Part shown: piece after piece, positions 30,737 through 39,445 of the stretch
How positions within the stretch are numbered: position 1 is the stretch's first letter
How the letters are laid out: every line of letters starts with the position of its first letter
NCBI GenBank assembly: GCA_016293865.1
Contig: JAEDDG010000010.1
Location: forward strand, 1-59,312
Direction of reading: 5' to 3'
From: Oscillospiraceae bacterium
GTDB lineage: Bacteria > Bacillota > Clostridia > Oscillospirales > Oscillospiraceae
DNA: 59,312 nt
The notes under the pieces: generated by a model
Databases searched by the model: none
What the model saw: only the letters and a program-made list of their open reading frames with translations
Told to the model about the DNA's origin: nothing
Translations under genes and position numbers: made by a program

Positions 30737-31620
30737 GATTTAACAGATTCAAATACCAGCTGAAAGAGGGCATCATGAACATTTTTAACCACGGGTTCAT
30801 GTCCCTCGCTTCGATACTGATCACCGTTGCGTGCCTGATCCTGATGGGCAGTGCAATTCTGATCGCAGTCAATGTCAATAATATCATTGACACCCTGGAA
30901 AACGAAAATGAGATTGTGGCCTATGTGAACGAGAATTATTCGACGCAGGAGGCGCAGGCTCTGGAGCCGGAGCTGACCCGGCTGAAAAATGTCAGCGGCG
31001 TGACCTTTGTCAGCCGTGAGCAGGCGTTTGAGGATTTCAAAGGTCAGTATTCCAATTCCACGCTCCTGAACGATCTGGATTCATCCATTCTGCGCGACCG
31101 GTATGTGATTTACCTGGATGATCTTTCGCTGATGGAAGACACGCTGCAGGATGTGCTGGATGTTCAGGGAATTGTCAAAGCCAGCGGCCATCTTGAAATT
31201 GCAGAAGGATTCGTGACGCTGCGCAACGTAGTCGGCGCCGTGTCCATTATCCTTGTGGCCGTGCTGCTTGTGATCTCTCTTTTCATCATGTCCAACACGG
31301 TTAAACTGACGACATTTGAGCGGCGTGAAGAAATCGCCATTATGAAGATGGTCGGCGCCACCAACAGTTACATCGAATGGCCGTTTGTGGTCGAGGGTAT
31401 GCTGCTGGGCCTTGTGGGCTCTCTGACGGCTTATATTGCCCAGTGGGGCGTCTACATGCTGGTGGGCGAACAAATCGTTGAGAATGCGGGTCTGAGCTTC
31501 CTGAGCCTGATCAGCTTCTCCGATCTGGCTGTGCCGCTTCTGATTCTGTTTGTGGTTATGGGTCTGGGCGTCGGTGTGATCGGCAGCCTGATGGCCATCA
31601 AGAAGTTTTTGAAGGTTTGA
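30733..31620 (+). CDS. ftsX: Cell division protein FtsX
   Basis: 295 residues, integral membrane partner of FtsE. One N-terminal helix (about 22-45) is followed by a large extracellular domain (about 46-165), and then three helices: about 170-197, 218-240 and 265-288. This four-helix topology is that of the FtsX/permease family. The extracellular loop contacts the coiled coil of peptidoglycan hydrolases in studied species. It overlaps ftsE by 4 bases. A 30-residue membrane ORF and an EnvC/PcsB-like hydrolase follow directly. Confidence 0.93.
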   Translation: MRFNRFKYQLKEGIMNIFNHGFMSLASILITVACLILMGSAILIAVNVNNIIDTLENENEIVAYVNENYSTQEAQALEPELTRLKNVSGVTFVSREQAFEDFKGQYSNSTLLNDLDSSILRDRYVIYLDDLSLMEDTLQDVLDVQGIVKASGHLEIAEGFVTLRNVVGAVSIILVAVLLVISLFIMSNTVKLTTFERREEIAIMKMVGATNSYIEWPFVVEGMLLGLVGSLTAYIAQWGVYMLVGEQIVENAGLSFLSLISFSDLAVPLLILFVVMGLGVGVIGSLMAIKKFLKV

Positions 31621-31633
31621 GGCGGGGCACGGT

Positions 31634-31726
31634 ATGAACAGAAAAATTTTTGTCCGTGTTGTCTGCATACTGCTGGCCATACTGATGCTGGCGACTGTCC
31701 TGCTTACGGCGTTGATGTACGCCTGA
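31634..31726 (+). CDS. Small membrane protein ORF, 30 residues
   Basis: ATG at 31634 gives a 30-residue peptide: a basic start (MNRKIFVRVV) followed by one hydrophobic helix of about 20 residues and the ending LMYA. It fits exactly in the 126-base gap between ftsX and the M23 peptidase gene. A GGGG stretch lies about 8 bases upstream as a weak ribosome binding site. No family is recognised. The position suggests a small partner of the FtsEX-hydrolase system, but this is inference and expression is unproven. Confidence 0.5.
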   Translation: MNRKIFVRVVCILLAILMLATVLLTALMYA

Positions 31727-31746
31727 GTCCTGCAGAGGAGGCGACC

Positions 31747-33003
31747 ATGAAGAAAAGCGGAAAACGCATTCTGGCCCTGGCCCTGATGCTGCTTCTGACA
31801 TTCGGCATATTCTGTCAGAGCGGACTGATTGCCGGCGCCGGTGCTGTTACGCAAAGTGATATTGACAATCTGAAGCAGCAGAAAGAGGCGCTGGAACAGC
31901 AGCGCCAGGATCTGCTGGCGCAGATTGAGGATGCTGAATTTGATCTTCTGTCTGTGACTGCCCAGCGCAAGGTGCTGGATGAGCGGATGACGCTGACACA
32001 GCAGGAAATCAACAATGTCAGTGAACAGATTGAAACCTGCCTTCAGATGATTGACCAGAAGGAGGCTGAGGTTGAGACCTGCAAAAAGCAGGAGGACGCC
32101 CAGTGGAAGCTGTACAAATCCCGGCTGCGCGCCATGGAGGAGAACGGAACGATCTCCTATTTTTCCATCATCTTCGGTGCAACCAGTTTTTCCGATCTTC
32201 TTTCGCGGATTGATTATATCTCGGAAATCATTGACTATGATGAAAAGGTGTACAATGACCTGCTGGCTGCCCAGGCGGATACTGAACAGGCCATTGTTGG
32301 TCTGGAAAAAGCCAACGCGGAATACGCGCAGGAGAAGAGTGAACTGGAAGCCCTGCATGCAGATTTGGCCGTCCAGTCGGATGAGGCCTCCCAGCTGATT
32401 GCAAGTCTTGAGGACAAAATCGACGAATACAATGCCCTGGACGAAGAGATGAACGCGGAGATGGACGCCCTGCAGGACGACATTGATGCGAAGGTTGCGG
32501 AGCTTGAGGAGCAAAAACGCAGGGAAGAGGAAGAACGCAACAAACAGAACGGCGGCGGCGGAAGCGGAAGTGTTACCGGTACAGGCAGTTTTATCTGGCC
32601 GTGTCCGTCTTCCAATTACATCACAAGCCGGTTCGGTACGCGTTTTCATCCCATCTACCAGGTTTATAAAACCCATTACGGCGTGGATGTGGGCGCCTCC
32701 TATGGCTCCAGCATTTATGCGGCGGACGGCGGCACCGTTTTGACGTCTACATACAGTTCCTCCTACGGCTATTACATAGTTATCTATCACGGGAACGGAA
32801 CCACGACACTGTATGCACACCTGAGCCAGCTTCTGGTGTCGGCGGGCGATTCAGTGAGCCAGGGCGAACTGATCGCCTATTCCGGCAACAGCGGCGCTTC
32901 AACCGGCCCGCACCTGCACTTTGAAGTTTCCGTGGGCGGTTCGCGCGTCAACCCGCTGGATTATTTCGATTCCGGTTCCTTTGCTTTCAGCCCATCGGCC
33001 TGA
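31747..33003 (+). CDS. EnvC/PcsB-like coiled-coil M23 peptidase
   Basis: 418 residues. A signal peptide (about 1-33) is followed by a long coiled coil (about 35-255) rich in Gln, Glu and Lys, a glycine-serine linker (about 265-280) and a C-terminal M23 peptidase (about 285-410). The zinc-site residues HYGVD (HxxxD) and HLHFEV (HxH) are all present, so unlike E. coli EnvC, which is a degenerate activator, this is likely an active peptidoglycan endopeptidase. The coiled coil is the part that FtsX holds in related systems. The ATG has GGAGG 7 bases upstream. It is the last gene of the ftsEX unit before the greA promoter. Confidence 0.9.
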   Translation: MKKSGKRILALALMLLLTFGIFCQSGLIAGAGAVTQSDIDNLKQQKEALEQQRQDLLAQIEDAEFDLLSVTAQRKVLDERMTLTQQEINNVSEQIETCLQMIDQKEAEVETCKKQEDAQWKLYKSRLRAMEENGTISYFSIIFGATSFSDLLSRIDYISEIIDYDEKVYNDLLAAQADTEQAIVGLEKANAEYAQEKSELEALHADLAVQSDEASQLIASLEDKIDEYNALDEEMNAEMDALQDDIDAKVAELEEQKRREEEERNKQNGGGGSGSVTGTGSFIWPCPSSNYITSRFGTRFHPIYQVYKTHYGVDVGASYGSSIYAADGGTVLTSTYSSSYGYYIVIYHGNGTTTLYAHLSQLLVSAGDSVSQGELIAYSGNSGASTGPHLHFEVSVGGSRVNPLDYFDSGSFAFSPSA

Positions 33004-33073
33004 TCCGCGCGGCCGTTCCGGAGCTGATCGGGCGCTGCGGCGAAACCTGCCGAAAGCTGGCGCCCGAGTTTTC

Positions 33074-33102
33074 TTGACAGTTCAAACGAATACACCTATA
33101 AT
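33074..33102 (+). promoter_or_regulatory. Promoter of greA
   Basis: TTGACA (33074-33079), a 17-base spacer and TATAAT (33097-33102): full consensus. The start of transcription near 33109 leaves only a short leader. Confidence 0.93.
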
Positions 33103-33137
33103 ACTTAACAATCATGACCCAAAGGGGATGTTTCACG

Positions 33138-33614
33138 GTGGCAGTTGAAAACAGATTCAGAATGAGCGCTGAGCGCCTTGAAGAGTTAAAAAAAGAGCTT
33201 GAATACCTCCAGACCGTCAGAGAGAGCGAGGTTGCAGACCAGATCCGGGAAGCGCGTTCTTTCGGCGACCTGTCTGAAAACAGCGAATATGACGAGGCGA
33301 AAACGGAGCAGGGCAAGCTGTATTCCAAAATTGCAGAAATCAAAAAGCTGATTGAAAATGCAGAGATCGTGGAAAGCAGCGGCGGCGTGGATAAGGTGGG
33401 CATCGGCAGCAGGGTGACTGTGCGCGATGTGGAATTCGGCGATGAGGAATCTTACCAGATCGTCGGCTCGCAGGAAGCCAATCCCATGGAGGGCAAGATT
33501 TCCGACGATTCGCCTTTCGGACGGGGCTTGATGGGCCATCGCGTAGGCGAGATTGTGGACATTGACGCGCCGGCCGGCACCCTCAGGTTTGAGATTTTGA
33601 AAATCGAAGAATAA
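33138..33614 (+). CDS. greA: Transcription elongation factor GreA (GTG start)
   Basis: 158 residues, the normal GreA length. GreA enters the RNA polymerase secondary channel and stimulates cleavage of backtracked RNA. The N-terminal coiled coil carries the tip motif GDLSENSEYDEAK (about 38-50) with the acidic residues needed for cleavage; the C-terminal FKBP-like domain contains SPFGRGLMGHRVGE. The GTG at 33138 is chosen because AAAGGGG lies about 10 bases upstream and the length then fits the family; an ATG at 33114 would be very close to the transcription start. A hairpin terminator follows. Confidence 0.92.
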   Translation: MAVENRFRMSAERLEELKKELEYLQTVRESEVADQIREARSFGDLSENSEYDEAKTEQGKLYSKIAEIKKLIENAEIVESSGGVDKVGIGSRVTVRDVEFGDEESYQIVGSQEANPMEGKISDDSPFGRGLMGHRVGEIVDIDAPAGTLRFEILKIEE

Positions 33615-33656
33615 GCTTCCGCAGTGCGTTTTGCTGCGGCAGAAAAGATCGATTGA

Positions 33657-33699
33657 AAAGCTGCGGCAGGAAAGTGTTTCTTTCTTGCCACAGCTTTTT
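33657..33699 (+). terminator. Terminator after greA
   Basis: An 18 bp stem (33657-33674 with 33680-33697) with one mismatch and one G-T pair, then TTTTT. A smaller stem (CCGCAG/CTGCGG, 33619-33639) precedes it. Confidence 0.8.
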
Positions 33700-33716
33700 G
33701 CAAAGGAGCGTGCGGA

Positions 33717-34475
33717 ATGACGGAGTATGTGACCAGCCGGAAAAATGATAAAGTTGTCCATATGAAGCGGCTGGGCGCGGACAAGGGCTACCGCAGCCGC
33801 TGCCGGGAATTCCTCTGTGACGGGGACAAGCTTCTGGACGAGGCGCTCAGCTGCGGCGCACAGATCCGCACCGTGCTTTCGTGCACACAGGCGCTGCCGC
33901 CGCTGCCGGACAGTGTGCGGACGATCATGGTTCCGCGTGATCTTATTGAAATGGTCTCACCGCTGAAAAATCCGCAGGATGTGCTGTTTTCCTGCGCTAT
34001 GCCGGATACGCTGCCGGTGATCCGGCCGGACGGGGCGTATCTCATCCTGGAAAACGTCCAGGATCCCGGAAATGTCGGCACCGTTATCCGTTCTGCCGGC
34101 GCTTTCGGAATTGACGCGGTGCTGCTGGCCGGAAACTGCGCTGACCTGTATAATCCCAAAACCGTGCGCGCGACCATGGGCGCGGTTTTCCGGAAGGATG
34201 TGCTGGAGACGGATCTGGACGGCCTGCGTCAGCTGCAGGCAGATGGAATCCGGATTTACGGTGCGGCGCTGCATACAGACAGCCGGGACATCCGCAGCGC
34301 GGATCTGCGCGGCGCTGCGATTGCCGTCGGCAGCGAAGGGCGCGGCCTGTCGCCGGCGCTTTTGGAGCTGTGCGACGGACATGTGGTGATTCCCATGCGT
34401 CCGGAATGCGAATCGCTGAACGCCGCGGTTGCTGCGTCCATCCTGATGTGGGAGATGCGCAGATCAACCCTTTGA
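33717..34475 (+). CDS. SpoU/TrmH-family RNA 2'-O-methyltransferase
   Basis: 252 residues. The SPOUT knot domain shows all three motifs: motif 1 LILENVQDPGNVGTVIRSAG (about 102-121), motif 2 AVGSEGRGLS (about 202-211) and motif 3 PMRPECESLNAAVAASIL (about 223-240). The N-terminal 95 residues form a substrate-binding domain like that of RlmB/TrmH relatives. It uses S-adenosylmethionine to methylate a ribose in rRNA or tRNA; the site is not determined. AAAGGAG precedes the ATG. It begins a run of closely spaced genes (dprA, topA, trmFO, plsX). Confidence 0.88.
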   Translation: MTEYVTSRKNDKVVHMKRLGADKGYRSRCREFLCDGDKLLDEALSCGAQIRTVLSCTQALPPLPDSVRTIMVPRDLIEMVSPLKNPQDVLFSCAMPDTLPVIRPDGAYLILENVQDPGNVGTVIRSAGAFGIDAVLLAGNCADLYNPKTVRATMGAVFRKDVLETDLDGLRQLQADGIRIYGAALHTDSRDIRSADLRGAAIAVGSEGRGLSPALLELCDGHVVIPMRPECESLNAAVAASILMWEMRRSTL

Positions 34476-34517
34476 AAAAGAGAAACAGACACGGGAACAG
34501 ATGGGGGAGTGGGGAGT

Positions 34518-35753
34518 ATGTCCGTCTTGCGCTATTGGCTCTGGCTGTCCGCCCTGCGCGGTGTTGGTGCGCGAACTGCTGCGCGCCTGCTGGAGGAGGC
34601 CGGCTCCCCGGAGGAGATTTATTTTACCCGCAGCACCGATCTGGACCGGTTTCCCTGGCTGACGGCCGGAGAGAAGGCGGCGCTGAGCGATAAAGGGCTG
34701 GATACTGCGGCCCGCATTGCAGACAGCTGCGCTGAAACCGGCACGCAGGTGATTACGCTGAATGACGCCGCCTACCCGGAGCGCCTGCGCAACATTCCCG
34801 ATCCGCCGGTTCTTTTATATGCCAGCGGCAGCCTGCCGCCGGTGGACGATCTGCCCGCAGTTGCCATTGTGGGCACGCGCAGCTGCACGCCGTATGGAAT
34901 CAAGACGGCGGAGCGCATCGCATATGAGTATACGCTGGCCGGCGGCCTGGTGGTGACCGGTCTTGCCCGCGGTGTGGATACTGCGGCGGCGCGCGGCGCA
35001 CTGCGCGCCGGCGGCCGGGTGGTCTGCGTTCTCGGAAACGGGACAAATGTGATTTATCCCAGAGAGAATGCCGCGCTTTATCAGGACGTGCAGACGGTGG
35101 GTGCGCTGATCAGCGAGTATCCGCCGGATACGCAGCCGACACGCAGCGCGTTTCCTGCGCGCAACCGCGTGATGAGCGGGATTTCCGCCGGTGTTTTGGT
35201 GATTGAAGCGCCGGAGCACAGCGGCGCGCTGATTACGGCATCCCGGGCGCTGGATCAGGGACGCGACCTGTTTGCCGTGCCGGGAAATGTGGACGCGGAG
35301 GCCTGCGCCGGTTCGAACCGGCTGCTGAAGGAGGGCGCAGGGCTTGTCACCTCGGGGTGGGACCTTGCGGATGAATACCGCGCGCTCTATCCGGATAAGC
35401 TGAAAGAACGGGGACAGCGGCCCGAGGTGCCGCTGGATGAAAAACAGGCGCGGAAACTTGTGGCCGGTGAAGCTTCAGAGCCTGTCCATTGGGAAAAAGC
35501 GGAAAAAGAGAGCATTGACAAGCAGAAAAACGCGGATTATATTGACCAGGTAAGACCTGCGGCGGAGCTTGACGGCGACGAGCGCATTGTGGCCGGTGCA
35601 ATTTCCAAGCCGGACATGCCTGTGGACGATATCATTGCGGACAGCGGCCTGCCGGCGTCCAAGGTTCTGACTGCGTTAACGCTTCTTGAAATCAAAGGTT
35701 ATGCGTCTCAGCGCAGCGGCAAACGCTTTACGCTGAACGTAACAGTGAAATGA
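34518..35753 (+). CDS. dprA: DNA-processing protein DprA
   Basis: 411 residues. DprA protects incoming single-stranded DNA and loads RecA during transformation. The Rossmann-like core (about 95-300) has AIVGTRSCTPYG, TGLARGVDTAAARGAL, the VLGNG segment and FPARNRVMSGIS. A C-terminal winged-helix domain (about 345-411) follows a charged linker of about 45 residues. The start at 34518 follows a purine-rich run (GGGGGAG); a GTG three codons earlier is an alternative. topA begins 12 bases after the stop, a frequent dprA-topA pairing in Firmicutes. Presence of dprA alone does not show natural competence. Confidence 0.93.
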   Translation: MSVLRYWLWLSALRGVGARTAARLLEEAGSPEEIYFTRSTDLDRFPWLTAGEKAALSDKGLDTAARIADSCAETGTQVITLNDAAYPERLRNIPDPPVLLYASGSLPPVDDLPAVAIVGTRSCTPYGIKTAERIAYEYTLAGGLVVTGLARGVDTAAARGALRAGGRVVCVLGNGTNVIYPRENAALYQDVQTVGALISEYPPDTQPTRSAFPARNRVMSGISAGVLVIEAPEHSGALITASRALDQGRDLFAVPGNVDAEACAGSNRLLKEGAGLVTSGWDLADEYRALYPDKLKERGQRPEVPLDEKQARKLVAGEASEPVHWEKAEKESIDKQKNADYIDQVRPAAELDGDERIVAGAISKPDMPVDDIIADSGLPASKVLTALTLLEIKGYASQRSGKRFTLNVTVK

Positions 35754-35765
35754 GGAATTCCATTC

Positions 35766-38105
35766 ATGGCAAATCAATATCTCGTAATCGTGGAGTCGCC
35801 CGCAAAGGCGAAAACGATCGGAAAATATCTCGGCGACGGGTATAAGGTCAAGGCCTCCATGGGGCACCTGCGCGATCTGCCGAAGAGCGTGATGGGTGTG
35901 GATCTGGAGCACGATTTCACACCGGATTACCAGCCGGTGAAAGGCCGGGAAGAGACAATTGCGGAGCTGCGCGCGGCGGCGAAAAAGGCCGACAAAGTCT
36001 TCCTTGCAACCGACCCTGACCGGGAGGGAGAGGCGATTTCCTGGCATCTGAAAGAGCTTCTTGGTATTCCGGACGACCAGGTGTATCGTGTGACATTCAA
36101 TGAAATCACCCGCAAGGTGGTTACGGAGAGCATACAGAAGCCGCGGGAGATCGACCAGAATCTTGTGGATGCGCAGCAGGCCCGCCGGATCCTGGACCGG
36201 ATTGTCGGCTATAAGCTCAGTCCGCTTCTGTGGCGGAAAATCAAGCGCGGCCTTTCCGCCGGACGTGTCCAGTCAGTGGCCACGCGCATGGTGGTGGACC
36301 GCGAGGAGGAAATCAGGGCCTTTGTGCCGGAAGAATACTGGATTCTGGACGCGGTTCTGAATGAGGCTCCCGGCAATGCGCCGGACAACCAGCCCGGCTT
36401 TCTGGCCCGCTATGTGGGCCCCGGCGGGAAAAAGCGGGAACTGCACAGCGAGCAGGAGGTCAATGAAGTCGTTGACGCCGTGCGCAACGCGCCGTTTCTT
36501 GTGACAAGCGTCAAAAAAGCGGACAAAAGCAAAAATCCGCCGCCGCCGTTTACAACTTCTACGCTGCAGCAGGATGCTTCCCGGAAGCTGAGCATGACGC
36601 CCCGGCGGACCATGTCTGTGGCGCAGCAGCTCTATGAAGGCGTGGAGCTGGGCGAAGAGGGCTCTGTGGGCCTGATTACGTACATGAGAACCGACTCGCT
36701 GCGGATTTCCGAAGAAGCGCAGAGTCAGGCGAAGGAGTTTATTCTCCAGCGCTACGGCGCAGCATATCATCCGGGAACGGCCCGCCAGTTCAAGGCCAAA
36801 GGCTCCGTGCAGGACGCCCATGAGGCGATCCGCCCCACCAATGTCCTGCGCACGCCGGAGGAAGTGCGCGGCAAGATTTCTCCGGACCAGTACCGGCTGT
36901 ACCGGCTGATCTGGGGCCGTTTTGTCGCCAGCCAGATGTCCGCTGCGGTGTACAGCAGCGTCACCGTCGACACGGAGTCCGCCGGTTATGTGTTCCGCAG
37001 CACGCGTTCCAGCCTGAAGTTTGCCGGCTACACGGCCGTATATGAGGAAGGGCGCGATGACGAAAGCGAAGAAAAGCAGGAATTTCTGCCGACCGTGTTT
37101 GAAGGCGACCTGCTTATTCTGCAGGATATAAAAAAGGAACAGAAGTTTACCCAGCCGCCCTCCCGCTACACGGAGGCCACGCTGATTAAGGCCATGGAGG
37201 AGACCGGCGTCGGCCGGCCGAGCACCTATGCGCCGACTGTTTCCACAATTCTGGACCGCGAATACGTGGTGAAGGAGGGACGGTACCTGCGTCCGACACC
37301 GCTGGGTTCTGTGGTGACGGGTCTGATGAAAGAACGCTTTGCCGATATTGTGGATCTGAAATTCACGGCCCGTATGGAAACCGAGCTGGACAGCGTTGAA
37401 AGCGGCGAAAAAAAGTGGAAGGAAGTTCTGGCTGACTTTTACGGCCCGTTTGAGCAGTCGCTGGAGAGCGCGGAAAAGGCGCTGGAGGGCGAGCGGATCC
37501 GGATCCCGGATGAGGAGACAGACGAGGTGTGCGACCTCTGCGGCCGCAAAATGGTGATCAAATCCGGGCGGTTCGGCCGTTTTCTGGCCTGCCCGGGCTA
37601 TCCGGAGTGCAGTTTTACCAAACCGCTGGTGATTGAGATGCCGGGCAAGTGCCCGAAATGCGGCTCCCGCATTCTCAAGCGCACGAGCAAGAACGGATAT
37701 ACCTATTACGCATGCGAAAAAGGCGCCGCCTGCGGCTTTATGACCTGGGACGTACCCACGAAGGACAACTGCCCCGAGTGCGGAATGACCATGTTCAAAA
37801 AGTCGGGACGCGGATTCAATAAACCTTTCTGTGTCAATGAAACCTGCGCGAAATTTGTGCCGGAGGATAAGCGCGGCTACAAGAAAAAAGCGTCTGCGGC
37901 AGCCGACGGAGAAAAGCCGGCCGGCGATCAGCCTGCAGAACCGGAGCAGAAGGAAAAGAAACCGGCGGCCAAAAAGTCCGCTGCAAAAAAGCCGGCTGCG
38001 AAAAGCGCGGCGGGGAAAACAGCCGCTGCGAAAAAAACCGCGGCGAAGAAACCGGCAGAAGCAAAGAAATCTGCTGCGGGAAAACAGACAAAGGATAAAA
38101 AATAA
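35766..38105 (+). CDS. topA: DNA topoisomerase I with basic Lys/Ala-rich tail
   Basis: 779 residues, type IA topoisomerase that relaxes negative supercoils. The TOPRIM domain starts VIVESPAKAKTIGKYLG (about 7-23) with the DPDREGEAI acidic motif (about 82-90); the active-site tyrosine is in GLITYMRTDS (about 301-310). Three C-terminal zinc-ribbon units follow (CDLCGRKM; CPKCGSRI; CPECGMTM), each with a second cysteine pair. The last 65 residues are a low-complexity tail of Lys, Ala and Pro, like bacterial histone H1-like tails and expected to bind DNA non-specifically. The stop shares one base with the trmFO start. Confidence 0.96.
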   Translation: MANQYLVIVESPAKAKTIGKYLGDGYKVKASMGHLRDLPKSVMGVDLEHDFTPDYQPVKGREETIAELRAAAKKADKVFLATDPDREGEAISWHLKELLGIPDDQVYRVTFNEITRKVVTESIQKPREIDQNLVDAQQARRILDRIVGYKLSPLLWRKIKRGLSAGRVQSVATRMVVDREEEIRAFVPEEYWILDAVLNEAPGNAPDNQPGFLARYVGPGGKKRELHSEQEVNEVVDAVRNAPFLVTSVKKADKSKNPPPPFTTSTLQQDASRKLSMTPRRTMSVAQQLYEGVELGEEGSVGLITYMRTDSLRISEEAQSQAKEFILQRYGAAYHPGTARQFKAKGSVQDAHEAIRPTNVLRTPEEVRGKISPDQYRLYRLIWGRFVASQMSAAVYSSVTVDTESAGYVFRSTRSSLKFAGYTAVYEEGRDDESEEKQEFLPTVFEGDLLILQDIKKEQKFTQPPSRYTEATLIKAMEETGVGRPSTYAPTVSTILDREYVVKEGRYLRPTPLGSVVTGLMKERFADIVDLKFTARMETELDSVESGEKKWKEVLADFYGPFEQSLESAEKALEGERIRIPDEETDEVCDLCGRKMVIKSGRFGRFLACPGYPECSFTKPLVIEMPGKCPKCGSRILKRTSKNGYTYYACEKGAACGFMTWDVPTKDNCPECGMTMFKKSGRGFNKPFCVNETCAKFVPEDKRGYKKKASAAADGEKPAGDQPAEPEQKEKKPAAKKSAAKKPAAKSAAGKTAAAKKTAAKKPAEAKKSAAGKQTKDKK

Positions 38106-39415
38106 TGGAACAAGTTACGGTTGTGGGCGCCGGCCTTGCAGGGTGTGAGGCGGCATGGCAGCTGGCCGGCCGGGGAATTGACGTCAGGCTTGTGGAGATG
38201 AAACCGGCGAAAAAGACGCCGGCCCACGTCTCCGACGATTTCGGGGAGCTGGTCTGTTCCAATTCGCTGCGCAGTGATGAGCTTTCCAATGCGGCCGGCC
38301 TTTTGAAAGAGGAGATGCGCCGACTGGACGGGCTGATTATCCGCTGTGCGGACGCCTGCCGTGTGCCGGCGGGCGGCGCGCTTGCAGTGGACCGAAGCGC
38401 CTTTTCGGCGATGATTACGGAAAAAATCCGCAGTCATCCCCGGATCTGTGTCGTCAGCGAAGAGATGACGGAGATTCCCGACGGTCAGGTGATTATTGCA
38501 ACCGGACCGCTGACCAGCGACGCGCTGAGCGAAAAAATTGCATCCCTGATGCCGCAGGCGGACGCGCTGCACTTTTTTGACGCTGCCGCACCGCTGATCA
38601 GCTTCGAGAGCATTGACATGGAGCAGGCATTTTTTGCCTCACGCTACGGAAAGGGCACGGCGGACTACATCAACTGCCCGATGACAAGAGAGCAGTACAC
38701 CGCATTCTGGCTGGCGCTGCGGTCCGCCGAAGAGGCGCCGGTCCATGGCTTTGACGACAGCGGCGTGTTTGAGGGCTGTATGCCGGTGGAGGTTATGGCG
38801 CGCCGGGGAGAGGACACCCTGCGCTACGGGCCGCTGAAGCCGGTAGGCATTGCCAATCCGCAGACCGGCGAGGAATACTATGCTGTTGTTCAGCTGAGAA
38901 AGGACAACGCGGCAGGCTCGGTTTATAACATGGTCGGATTCCAGACGCATCTGCGTTTTCCGGAACAGCGCCGTGTGTTTTCCATGATTCCCGGCCTTGA
39001 ACATGCGGAATATCTGCGTTACGGCGTTATGCACCGCAATACTTATATCGATTCGCCGCGGGTGCTGGACCGGTATTACCGGCTGAAGTCTGAGCCGCGG
39101 ATCCGTTTTGCCGGACAGATGACCGGTGTCGAGGGATACATTGAATCTGCCGCTTCCGGCATGCTGGCCGGTATTGAAACGGCCCGGACGCTGCAGGGCC
39201 TTGAGCCTGCGGATTTTCCGGACAGTACGGCAATCGGCGCGCTGGCGCTTTATATTTCGAATGAGGCTGTAACCGATTTTCAGCCGATGAACATCAATTT
39301 CGGAATCATCGAACCGCTGGGGTTCCGCGTCAAGGGAAAGCGAAACAAAAACGCTGCGATTTCAAATCGTGCGCTGGAGCAGATTGAGCAGATGCGTGTG
39401 CAGAAAAACGTATAG
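38105..39415 (+). CDS. trmFO: TrmFO: methylenetetrahydrofolate-tRNA-(uracil-54-C5) methyltransferase
   Basis: 436 residues. TrmFO makes ribothymidine at position 54 of tRNA using methylenetetrahydrofolate and FADH2 rather than S-adenosylmethionine. The N-terminal FAD-binding motif is VVGAGLAGCEAAWQLA (about 5-20), followed by the conserved SNSLRSDELSNAAGLLKEEM (about 45-64). AGQMTGVEGYIESAASG and NINFGI near the end are family signatures. The TAATG overlap with topA indicates coupling, the common topA-trmFO pairing in Firmicutes. plsX follows after 30 bases. Confidence 0.95.
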   Translation: MEQVTVVGAGLAGCEAAWQLAGRGIDVRLVEMKPAKKTPAHVSDDFGELVCSNSLRSDELSNAAGLLKEEMRRLDGLIIRCADACRVPAGGALAVDRSAFSAMITEKIRSHPRICVVSEEMTEIPDGQVIIATGPLTSDALSEKIASLMPQADALHFFDAAAPLISFESIDMEQAFFASRYGKGTADYINCPMTREQYTAFWLALRSAEEAPVHGFDDSGVFEGCMPVEVMARRGEDTLRYGPLKPVGIANPQTGEEYYAVVQLRKDNAAGSVYNMVGFQTHLRFPEQRRVFSMIPGLEHAEYLRYGVMHRNTYIDSPRVLDRYYRLKSEPRIRFAGQMTGVEGYIESAASGMLAGIETARTLQGLEPADFPDSTAIGALALYISNEAVTDFQPMNINFGIIEPLGFRVKGKRNKNAAISNRALEQIEQMRVQKNV

Positions 39416-39445
39416 GCTTTTGACAGAGAGAAAGGGAAGCTGCGT

